DNA from: Saccharospirillum sp040881935
GTDB taxonomy: Bacteria; Pseudomonadota; Gammaproteobacteria; Pseudomonadales; Natronospirillaceae
NCBI RefSeq assembly: GCF_040881935.1
Contig: NZ_JBBECH010000030.1
Coordinates: 1-64,000, forward strand
Reading direction: 5' to 3'
Length of the DNA: 64,000 nt
The position numbers and the translations under genes are program-made. Every line of letters starts with the position of its first letter. Position 1 is the stretch's first letter. The notes below the pieces were generated by a model. That model worked only from the letters and a program-made list of their open reading frames with translations. It had not been told where the DNA came from and searched no databases. Shown piece after piece: positions 25,545 through 32,830 of this stretch.

Positions 25545-26366
25545 ATGAAAATGGGCGTTGTGGTAACGACCTATAACTCGCCCCGCTGGCTTGAAAAGGT
25601 GATGTGGGGCTATGAGGCGCAGTCAGACCCGGATTTCGAGCTGATTATCGCGGACGATGGCTCTGGCCAGGAAACCGCCGGTGTGATCGAGCGTTTTAAA
25701 GACCGGGGGCGGCTGAACATTCGCCATGTGTGGCATGAAGACGACGGTTTTCGTAAAACCGTGATTCTGAATAAGGCCATCGTTGAAACCCCGTGCGACT
25801 ACCTAGCCTTTACCGATGGGGATTGCATCCCCCGCGGTGATTACATTGCCAACCACAAAGCCGCTGCAAGACCAGGCCACTTTGTGTCGGGTGGGCTATA
25901 CCGGTTAACGATGCCGGTAAGTGATGCCATCACCGAGGTTATGGTGGCCAATGGTACCGCCTTCCAGTTTGAAACCCTGGCTCGGCTTGGCCAAACTCGC
26001 GATCACAAACGCATGAAACTGACCGCAGGGCCCAGGCTTGCCAACTGGCTTAACCGGCTGACACCCACTGGTGCCACCTGGAACGGCGGCAACAGCTCGG
26101 GATGGAAAGCCGACATGGTGGCGGTAAACGGGTTCGACGAGCGCATGCAATACGGTGGGTTGGACCGTGAAATGGGCGAGCGGATGATGAACTGCGGCAT
26201 AAAGGGCATTCAGGCCCGTTATTCGGTGATTACGCTGCACCTGGACCACAAACGCGGTTACGAAAACCCGGAAACCTGGGCGAAAAACAATGCCATTCGC
26301 AAGAACGTGCGGGATAACAAGCTGGTTTGGACGGAGTTTGGGATTTTGAAAGACGTAGGACAGTGA
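25545..26366 (+). CDS. Glycosyltransferase family 2, LPS core-type
   Basis: The 273-residue protein begins KMGVVVTTYNSPRWLEKVM with the GT2 nucleotide-binding motif ELIIADDGSGQET (about 29-41), the metal motif AFTDGDCIPRGDY (about 87-99), and a galactosyltransferase-like acceptor/GT7C-type segment WNGGNSSGWKADMVAVNGFD then GGLDREMGERM. Enzymes like this are common in LPS core clusters, adding a hexose to the inner or outer core. The last four codons (DVGQ) and the TGA lie in the first unit of a 17-bp array. It faces the kinase-hydrolase fusion gene across that array. Confidence 0.87.
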   Translation: MKMGVVVTTYNSPRWLEKVMWGYEAQSDPDFELIIADDGSGQETAGVIERFKDRGRLNIRHVWHEDDGFRKTVILNKAIVETPCDYLAFTDGDCIPRGDYIANHKAAARPGHFVSGGLYRLTMPVSDAITEVMVANGTAFQFETLARLGQTRDHKRMKLTAGPRLANWLNRLTPTGATWNGGNSSGWKADMVAVNGFDERMQYGGLDREMGERMMNCGIKGIQARYSVITLHLDHKRGYENPETWAKNNAIRKNVRDNKLVWTEFGILKDVGQ

Positions 26367-26508
26367 AAGACGTGAGACATTAACTGACGTAGGACAGGAA
26401 CTGACGTTTTGGGCGTCTTTTCGTGTTTTGCGTCACTGACTGTTTTGCGTTAGTCAGTGTTCCGCGTCTTTTGCTGTGTTGCGTCCGTTGATGTTCCGCG
26501 TCTCTTCT
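26352..26508. repeat. 17-bp inverted tandem array between convergent core genes
   Basis: Purine units at 26352 (GACGTAGGACAGTGAAA), 26369 (GACGTGAGACATTAACT) and 26386 (GACGTAGGACAGGAACT) are followed by the centre GACGTTTTGGGCGTC. Pyrimidine units then end with TGTTCCGCGTCTCTTCT at 26492-26508. The first unit holds the stop codon of the upstream glycosyltransferase. The last unit ends 3 bp before the stop of the minus-strand gene at 26512. Thus the array exactly fills the gap between two convergent genes. Confidence 0.9.
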
Positions 26509-26511
26509 AAT

Positions 26512-28698
26512 TCAGGCTGAAGGTTTATGCAGATAAACCGGGCTACCGGTCAGGGTTATTCTGTCGCCGGTATTTACGGCCAGGGGTTGGCCGGTCAGGT
26601 CGGTGGCTCGTTCGGTGTTTGAATCCAGTGTTAACTGGCTACCACTGAGTGAATACGCCAGGCTCACCTCATCGAAATGCCAATAGGTAATGCCGTCTTT
26701 CTCTTCCCTGCCGCGGAAGGTCTCGCCCGCCATTAAGCTGTGAAAATGCACCAGGGCAGGCCAGCCCGGGCGTTCGCGCCAGCCGTTCAGGTCATCAATT
26801 AAGCCAAAGCCAGGGTGGGCCAGACGCCACCACCAAATGCGTTCTGTGGCGCCGGAACACAGGGCAATGAGCGCGTAGCGAATCATGTAAGCGGCGCTGT
26901 CTTGCTCGCTGATGTGCAGTTTGCTTTCTGGTTGGCCTTTGGGCTGGTAGGCACCGGCCAGTGGGGAATATTCGCCGGTATTTTGCAGTGGCCAGTTGAT
27001 TTCGGTGATGTAGAAGCCCTGTTTTCCGTATTGGTCGGCCATGGCTTTGGCCAGCAGACACTTTTCGAGGGTTGCAAAGCCGGACTGGGCGTTCTCTGGC
27101 GCTCCGCGACGGTCTACGTAGAGGTGGTTGGATAGCGCATCGACCGATTTACCCACGGCATCGAGCAGGGGCGGGTAGTACTGGAATTCGAAGTCGTTGA
27201 CCGCCGGGCCCAGGAAAGTCAGGTCTGGGTATTGAGCTTTCAAGTCGGCAACACCCTGCCAGATCGAATTCATTTCCTCCAGGTTCCAGAACCCCCATTT
27301 CACGCGGTTTACGGCATGGCCAACTTCCACACAATAAATGTGTGGGTGCACAGCGGCCAGTGCATCGCTCATGAAGGCCTGCCACCGCTCGGGTTGAAGG
27401 ACAGCCTGGCGGGACTGGACAAGCCCGATCGAGACTTCATGGCCGGCTTCGGCCAGCCGGCGAATCGCATCGCTGCAGCGGGCCAGGTGGTCTGCCCCCA
27501 GATGAAAATACATCCTTACAAACACCGGTAAAGCGGGTGTTTGTTCCAATTGTGTCAGTTGTTGTTCGAAGCTGTCGTCTACCTCTAGGCATACGCCCAG
27601 TCGGTTGGCCATGGCAACCGGAGACTGAAACGCACTGGCTTTAAGCACTTTGTACCGACGGTAAACGGGTAGCGCCAGGCGCAGGTTGCTGGCCAGGGTG
27701 CGCCACAGGTCGGCTTTATTGCGCTGCTGTTTGCGGTCTTTTACCTGCAACATAACGGAAGGTTGGGCCGATTTGCCATCCCATAGCCAGGCGTCGCGTG
27801 GTGAGGGCTGTCCGGTAGACACCGCCTTGCGTTGTTCCGCCGGGGTGGTGCTTAGCCAGCGTTTCACTGTGCGCACCGGGTGGCGCCATTTGCGGCTGCG
27901 TTGGTGCAGCAGAAAACGGTTGTGGTAGCGCTCGGCCCAGCGTTGGAACTCGGCCGGTATACCGTTATCTTCAAAGTAAAGATGAAAAAAGATGCGCCGG
28001 AAGTGGGAGGGAATCTTCATGCGCTCCATGTCCCGGGCGCGTTGGCGCAGTGTGGGGTTGGGCTGCATCTTCCCCCGGTTCAGGTCAATAAAGGCGGGCT
28101 GGGCCCAGTCGGCCGGGCCGGTACGGCGCATCAGGATGTTTTGCGGGCCCAGGTCGCCGTGTATAAAGCCGCTGTCGTGCATGGTGCGAATCGCTTCGGC
28201 ACTGAAGCGCAGCAGGCGGATGAAGTCTTCCGCATTGGGGCGCTCGCGCAGCAGGTAGGTCATCTCGGAATAAAGATCGGTCGAGTCGGCAATGTAACGG
28301 GTGATCAGATAGCTTTCGACCAATTGCTTGTCTTGCCACTTTTCAATATAGCCAATCGGCTCGGCCACGTCGGCGCCCTGCGCATAGAGGTGGCGGCTGT
28401 AGGCATGGGCCCGGGCTGCCTTGGTACCGATTCGCCGGTAAATGGCACCGCGCAGCGCATCAGGCTGTTTGAAGGCTTTGATGCACAGGGCCTCGGTAGC
28501 CGGGTTTAACGGGTCGTCGAGCCGGTAAACGCGGTTGCGCTGAAGGTAAAGCAGGTCGGCCTCGCTGCTTTGTAGCTGGTGTTGCAGCCTAGCTAGCCAG
28601 CGTTGCCCGGCATCGGTCGAATACTGTTCCAGCACCTCGCCTTCGTAACCGGGCAGGGCAAGGGTGGCAACATCGGTGTAGTGAGGTGTCTGAATCAT
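26512..28698 (-). CDS. InaA-type LPS kinase fused to a glycoside-hydrolase-like domain
   Basis: The 728-residue protein has two parts. Residues about 45-260 form a protein-kinase-like fold of the InaA/LPS-kinase group: Lys in CIKAFK (72-77), the catalytic loop HGDLGPQN (180-187) and the metal-binding FIDLNRG (203-209), which are complete. Residues about 365-690 look like a TIM-barrel hydrolase of the GH-A kind, with VFVRMYFHLGADHL, a Glu in ITEINWP (566) at the nucleophile position, and IWWWRLAHPG. The usual acid/base NEP motif is replaced by GHAVNR (460-465), so catalysis is uncertain. It probably phosphorylates core heptose and binds or trims a glycan; the second role is inference. Its neighbours are core genes. 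Confidence 0.78.
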   Translation of the reverse strand: MIQTPHYTDVATLALPGYEGEVLEQYSTDAGQRWLARLQHQLQSSEADLLYLQRNRVYRLDDPLNPATEALCIKAFKQPDALRGAIYRRIGTKAARAHAYSRHLYAQGADVAEPIGYIEKWQDKQLVESYLITRYIADSTDLYSEMTYLLRERPNAEDFIRLLRFSAEAIRTMHDSGFIHGDLGPQNILMRRTGPADWAQPAFIDLNRGKMQPNPTLRQRARDMERMKIPSHFRRIFFHLYFEDNGIPAEFQRWAERYHNRFLLHQRSRKWRHPVRTVKRWLSTTPAEQRKAVSTGQPSPRDAWLWDGKSAQPSVMLQVKDRKQQRNKADLWRTLASNLRLALPVYRRYKVLKASAFQSPVAMANRLGVCLEVDDSFEQQLTQLEQTPALPVFVRMYFHLGADHLARCSDAIRRLAEAGHEVSIGLVQSRQAVLQPERWQAFMSDALAAVHPHIYCVEVGHAVNRVKWGFWNLEEMNSIWQGVADLKAQYPDLTFLGPAVNDFEFQYYPPLLDAVGKSVDALSNHLYVDRRGAPENAQSGFATLEKCLLAKAMADQYGKQGFYITEINWPLQNTGEYSPLAGAYQPKGQPESKLHISEQDSAAYMIRYALIALCSGATERIWWWRLAHPGFGLIDDLNGWRERPGWPALVHFHSLMAGETFRGREEKDGITYWHFDEVSLAYSLSGSQLTLDSNTERATDLTGQPLAVNTGDRITLTGSPVYLHKPSA

Positions 28699-28840
28699 TC
28701 GGAATGGACTGGGCAGCGGGTCTGAAAAGGCCGCGTAGCATAACCGAGAAGGCCGGTTCAGGCAAAAATCAAAGGTGGGAATGGCGAGCCGGTTTGAGTA
28801 CCATACGCCCGTTTGAATTTAACCGGATACCCAGAACTTA

Positions 28841-29551
28841 ATGCCAGCCAAGAAAACCGGCAAGACTTCCCTGATAGCGCGCTGGCGCGGGCTATGGCCG
28901 GGCCGGATGCACCTGCGCACGGCGCGCCTAGCCGCCTGGCTCGATTTGCTGGTTTTAGACCTTGGCATGCTGCGGGCGCCGGTCAACCGCCCCTATGAAG
29001 TGGCCCCGGGCTTTTGGCGATCGAACCAGCCTACGCCCTGGCGTTTGAAGGCGCTGGCGCGGCGCGGCTTTGGTTCTGTGATCAATCTGCGTGGTGAAGG
29101 TCGCAGCGGTGGTTTTCACCTGGCGCAATATCATACCGGTATATTCGGCCTGCAGTTCTTCAGCCTGAAACTCAGTTCGCGACGGCCACCTACGGTGGAA
29201 CAGGTGGAAACTTTACTGCGTTTGTTCGAAGAAGTGCCGAAATCCGTGTTGATTCATTGTAAATCAGGTGCAGATCGAGCGGGCCTGGTCTCGGCGCTCT
29301 ATCTCCTTCACCTGGGGTACCCGGTTGCTGAGGCTAAAGCTCAGCTGTCGCTGCGCTTTCTTCATATTAAAAGCGCTTCCACCGGTATGATGGATTATTT
29401 TATTGAAGCCTATGAAGCCGCTTTTCAGGCAACAGGTGTGTCGTTTCTGGACTGGCTGCATACGGATTATGATCGGGCCGCAATGATTAAACAGTTCAAA
29501 TCCAGGCCGGGCAGTAACTGGCTGGTCGATCGAATACTGCGGCGTGAATAG
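28841..29551 (+). CDS. Dual-specificity/tyrosine-type phosphatase, copy 1
   Basis: The 236-residue protein carries the Cys-X5-Arg phosphatase signature in VLIHCKSGADRAGLVSALYL (about 144-163) with an upstream FGSVINLRGEGR segment providing the general-acid region. An N-terminal basic, amphipathic stretch (about 10-40) may contact membrane. It is 40% or so alike in layout to the copy at 32123, including the shared C-terminus VD-x-x-LRRE. In this cluster of LPS kinases and a phosphotransferase it may remove phosphate from core sugars or from a lipid intermediate; this is inferred from context. It is the first gene of a compact plus-strand operon ending in msbA. Confidence 0.8.
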   Translation: MPAKKTGKTSLIARWRGLWPGRMHLRTARLAAWLDLLVLDLGMLRAPVNRPYEVAPGFWRSNQPTPWRLKALARRGFGSVINLRGEGRSGGFHLAQYHTGIFGLQFFSLKLSSRRPPTVEQVETLLRLFEEVPKSVLIHCKSGADRAGLVSALYLLHLGYPVAEAKAQLSLRFLHIKSASTGMMDYFIEAYEAAFQATGVSFLDWLHTDYDRAAMIKQFKSRPGSNWLVDRILRRE

Positions 29552-29571
29552 CCCGGGCGAGGAATGAAACT

Positions 29572-30465
29572 ATGAAGTGGACGTTACGAACCTGGGAAGA
29601 ACAGCTTGTCGCCGGCCTTGACCGGCTGTTGGGGTTTCCGCGTGAGCGAAAGCGTTTTTATAAGGCACATGGCTACCCCTTGAACCTGAAAGAACCGACT
29701 TCGTTCAATGAAAAAATTTGTTGGAAGAAGATTTACGATCGCGATCCTCTGGTACCCGTTATTGCAGACAAGTATCGGGTTCGTGATTATGTCCGTGAGG
29801 TATTGGGCGAGGCCGAAGCCAACTCCATACTCATTCCCCTTCTAGCGGTCGCTGATAAACCGGAAGATCTGGACATTTCTGTTTTACCAGATCAGTTCGT
29901 AGTGAAATCAAATCATGGATCCGGGAATAATTTGCTTGTTTTTGATAAGAGCAAGTTTGATTTTCAGGCATTCATCAAAGAAGCGAATACTTGGCTAAAG
30001 GCGCCCTATGGAATTAGAAATCACGAATGGGCCTATTCCCACATCGATAGAAAAATAATGGTTGAGCAATTATTGTTAGAGCAATCGGGAAGTATTCCAT
30101 CAGATTATAAATTCTGCATGATTCACGGCGAATGCGCTTTCATCAAGGTGGATAAAAGCCGGTTCAACAATTTCACCTCAACTTTGTACGATTCAAGTTG
30201 GAATAAACTGAAAGTTGACTGGCGCAGACCACAAGATGATTATTCACCAGCCCCCCAACAACTGGAGAAAATGCTGGAGATAGCACGGGCACTTTCGAAG
30301 AAACTTGATTTCATCAGAGTCGACTATTACGTGCTTGGCGATCATTTCTACTTGGGTGAGTTAACCAACTACCCGGTGAGAGGCCGAGGGAAATTTAACC
30401 CAACGGAGTTCGATTTCGAGATGGGTCGCCGCTGGGTGTTGCCTGGAGCAAACGGTGGAGAATAA
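29572..30465 (+). CDS. ATP-grasp protein, TupA-like
   Basis: The 297-residue protein belongs to the TupA-like ATP-grasp family found in polysaccharide loci. Visible features are KRFYKAHGYPLNLKEPTSFN at about 23-42, EKICWKKIYDRDPLVPVIAD, the glycine loop VVKSNHGSGNNLLV (about 110-123) and the later FIRVDYYVLGDHFYLGELTN that supplies metal ligands. Members are thought to join a carboxyl group to an amine on a glycan or glycopeptide; the substrate here is unknown. It starts 20 bp after the phosphatase and its end overlaps the Stealth gene by 11 bp, indicating coupled translation. The middle of the gene is more AT-rich than its neighbours. Confidence 0.83.
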   Translation: MKWTLRTWEEQLVAGLDRLLGFPRERKRFYKAHGYPLNLKEPTSFNEKICWKKIYDRDPLVPVIADKYRVRDYVREVLGEAEANSILIPLLAVADKPEDLDISVLPDQFVVKSNHGSGNNLLVFDKSKFDFQAFIKEANTWLKAPYGIRNHEWAYSHIDRKIMVEQLLLEQSGSIPSDYKFCMIHGECAFIKVDKSRFNNFTSTLYDSSWNKLKVDWRRPQDDYSPAPQQLEKMLEIARALSKKLDFIRVDYYVLGDHFYLGELTNYPVRGRGKFNPTEFDFEMGRRWVLPGANGGE

Positions 30466-31480
30466 GCAGCAAATAGCTGATGGTGGATCTATCGATGCCG
30501 TCGTGACCTGGGTAAACGGAGAAGACCCTGCTCACCGTGCCAAGCTCAATGCCTATCTTGAATCCATTGGGCACCGGCCGAAAATAGCCAGTGCCAATCG
30601 CTATCGTGAAACCGGCGAGTTTGCTTACTGTATCGCTTCTCTGCTGAAATTCGCGCCCTGGTTGCGCCGAATACACATTATTTCGGATGATCAGGCGCCC
30701 ACATTCATGCCGCAGTTACTGCAAAATGGCTGGGCTGAAAAGGTTAGCAGCGTAGATCACACTGAGCTGTTTAAAGGGTATGAGAACAATCTGCCTACTT
30801 TTAACATTCGGTCTATAAAATCGCTGTTTTGGAATATACCCGGGCTTGCCGAGCATTTTGTCTTTCTGAATGACGATTTCATGCTGGTAAGGCCCGTGGA
30901 ACCCCGCTGTTTTTTCCAGAAAGGCCAAGCGGTTCTGACCGGCCAATGGATGCCCCAGCGCCCGGGTGTTGTGTTGCGCGGTTTAACAGGCCTGACTTCC
31001 AACGCACCGGATAAACGGCCCGGCAACCATCTTGCTCAAGCCTATTCGGCCAGGCTGGCAGGTTTTCGGTACCGGTATTTCAAGGTGCCGCATAAGCCGC
31101 ACCCGTTGCTGAAGTCGGTAATGGCGAATTACATGCGTGAGCACCCGCAGCAACTGGCGCACAATATCGGCTTTCCGCTGCGGGATGAATCCCAGTTTCT
31201 GGCTGACGCCCTGGTGAATCATCTGGCGCTTAAGAACGGGCAGGCCAGGGTGGACAACCGCTTTAAAACGCTGCGCTTCAAACCGGCCGATTATCAGCAA
31301 CCCCGCTTTAAAGAGCTTCTATCGACCATCGAATCAGACCCGTCCATTCTTTACGCGTGTTTTCAAAGCCTGGAGACCATGGATGATGCCTTACGCACAG
31401 ACTTCTTCACCTGGCTCGACCAGCGAATTGGTAAGCCGGACGATATTTTTCGTCGCGGCCCGGCGGGAACCAGTCTATGA
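30455..31480 (+). CDS. Stealth-family sugar-phosphate transferase
   Basis: The 341-residue protein has the conserved regions of the Stealth family (bacterial capsule hexose-phosphate transferases related to eukaryotic GlcNAc-phosphotransferase). CR1 is DAVVTWVNGEDPAHRAKL (about 13-30). CR2 includes NRYRETGEFAYCIASLLKFA, RRIHIISDDQAPTF and the catalytic FVFLNDDFMLVRPVEP. A CR3-like HKPHPLLKSVM and CR4-like ETMDDALRTDFFTWLD follow. It would transfer a sugar-1-phosphate to a glycan, creating a phosphodiester. GTG at 30455 overlaps the ATP-grasp gene by 11 bp and its stop overlaps the next ATG by 4 bp. It is unusual to see it in a core/MsbA operon, which suggests a phosphodiester-linked core decoration. 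Confidence 0.88.
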   Translation: MENKQQIADGGSIDAVVTWVNGEDPAHRAKLNAYLESIGHRPKIASANRYRETGEFAYCIASLLKFAPWLRRIHIISDDQAPTFMPQLLQNGWAEKVSSVDHTELFKGYENNLPTFNIRSIKSLFWNIPGLAEHFVFLNDDFMLVRPVEPRCFFQKGQAVLTGQWMPQRPGVVLRGLTGLTSNAPDKRPGNHLAQAYSARLAGFRYRYFKVPHKPHPLLKSVMANYMREHPQQLAHNIGFPLRDESQFLADALVNHLALKNGQARVDNRFKTLRFKPADYQQPRFKELLSTIESDPSILYACFQSLETMDDALRTDFFTWLDQRIGKPDDIFRRGPAGTSL

Positions 31481-32130
31481 CGCTTGAACGAGTCACTCTG
31501 GCCAGTCGCGAGCCCTTGCTGAACAGCAAGACCCGCTGGGTGTACGAACACCCGGATACACCTGATGTGCTGATAAAAGTGCACATGCGGCGGTTCGATT
31601 CCTCACCGCAGACGGGCCTGAAAGGCTGGCTTGTACGCCGCAAAGATCACTTTTTATACACCACGGGCATACTGCGCGAATTGAAGCAGTTTGTGGAATC
31701 CCGATATCTTGGGCCCAACGGGCCTTGTTACCCTGAGATTCAGCCGTATATCGAGCCGGTGTATGGTGTGGTCGAGACCGATATTGGCCTGGGCTTGCTG
31801 GTCTCGGCCGCACGGGATGCAGAAGGTAACCTGGCGCCTTCGTTGCTTCGGTTACGGCGCCAAGGCGCCATGACGTCCGAGCGCCATGCCAAGCTCGACA
31901 AGATGCTGCAAGCGCTGCTCGATACCCGCCTGATGATAGGTGACCTGAATCAGGAGAACATAGTGCTTAAAAATTCCGGCCAGCCGGATGAGCGCTTTGT
32001 GCTGATCGACGGGCTCGGCGAGCGCACCTGGATACCAACCCAAAGTCTGGTTGGCTGGGTAAACCGGCGTCGCAAACACGCCTTTGTGGCGACGATGCGT
32101 CAGCGCCTACAGGGTGACCGTAATGGCTGA
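31477..32130 (+). CDS. YrbL-like (PhoP-regulated) LPS kinase family protein
   Basis: The 217-residue protein resembles the YrbL/PhoP_reg family of kinase-like proteins. It has KTRWVYEHPDTPDVLIKVHM (nucleotide-binding Lys, about 17-36), the ILRELKQFVESRY segment, a degenerate catalytic loop LMIGDLNQENIVLK with GD-L-x-x-x-N (about 143-156) and a metal-site FVLIDGLGER (about 165-174). The His usually preceding GD is replaced by Ile-Gly, as seen in this family. It is expected to phosphorylate an LPS core sugar, though no member is assigned a substrate with certainty. Overlaps of 4 bp upstream and 8 bp downstream place it firmly in the operon. Confidence 0.8.
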   Translation: MTLERVTLASREPLLNSKTRWVYEHPDTPDVLIKVHMRRFDSSPQTGLKGWLVRRKDHFLYTTGILRELKQFVESRYLGPNGPCYPEIQPYIEPVYGVVETDIGLGLLVSAARDAEGNLAPSLLRLRRQGAMTSERHAKLDKMLQALLDTRLMIGDLNQENIVLKNSGQPDERFVLIDGLGERTWIPTQSLVGWVNRRRKHAFVATMRQRLQGDRNG

Positions 32131-32830
32131 ATCTCGGGTGCAAAACCAGCTTAAACAGTGGCGGCGCTATTGGGCGGCGCATTTCGACCGGCCTCTGGTT
32201 CGGTGCCTGGCCTGGCTGGATGCGATGGTGATCGATCACGGCTTGCTAAGGCCATTGTGGAATCGGCCGGAGCCCTTTGCACCCGACGCCTGGCGGGGCA
32301 ATCAACCCACGGCCAGGCAGGTTCACCGGTTGGCGCAGCGCGGCATTCAGACGATCATCAGTCTGCGCGGGTTGGGGAATATTGGGGCGTCGCTGTTTGA
32401 GGTCGAAGCGGCTGAAAAAGCGGGTGTCGAGCTCATTTCTTTTCGTATGTCGTCCCGGGGGGCTCCTCGTCCCAAGCGTGTGAACGAGCTTATAGAGCTG
32501 ATGCAAAGCATTAAGACGCCGGTGTTGTTTCACTGTAAATCGGGCGCGGATCGGTCGGGGTTTGCCGCCGGGGTGTATTTGCTGGTGACCGGGCAGGGCA
32601 CAATTGAGGATGCCAAAGCCCAGCTTTCCTGGCGCTACTTACACTTTAAAGGTGCAAAAACCGGCCTGTTGCATGAGTTCTTTTGTGACTATGAGCGCTA
32701 TTGTGAGCAAACCCCCATTGTCTTTCACCAGTGGGTTAACGAGGTGTACGATCCGGTGCAGCTGGAACAACAGTTTAAACCGACCGGTTTTTCCAGTTGG
32801 GTGGTCGACAAGGTGCTAAGACGTGAATGA
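32123..32830 (+). CDS. Dual-specificity/tyrosine-type phosphatase, copy 2
   Basis: The 235-residue paralogue of the gene at 28841 keeps the Cys-X5-Arg loop in VLFHCKSGADRSGFAAGVYL (about 142-161), the GIQTIISLRGLG region, AKAQLSWRYLHFKGAKTG, and an identical end motif LRRE. ATG at 32123 is preferred since it gives an 8-bp overlap with the YrbL-like gene; a longer frame exists upstream but only re-reads that gene. The two paralogues flank the ATP-grasp, Stealth and kinase genes, so they probably act on related phospho-substrates in the core. Its stop overlaps the msbA start. Confidence 0.8.
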   Translation: MAESRVQNQLKQWRRYWAAHFDRPLVRCLAWLDAMVIDHGLLRPLWNRPEPFAPDAWRGNQPTARQVHRLAQRGIQTIISLRGLGNIGASLFEVEAAEKAGVELISFRMSSRGAPRPKRVNELIELMQSIKTPVLFHCKSGADRSGFAAGVYLLVTGQGTIEDAKAQLSWRYLHFKGAKTGLLHEFFCDYERYCEQTPIVFHQWVNEVYDPVQLEQQFKPTGFSSWVVDKVLRRE

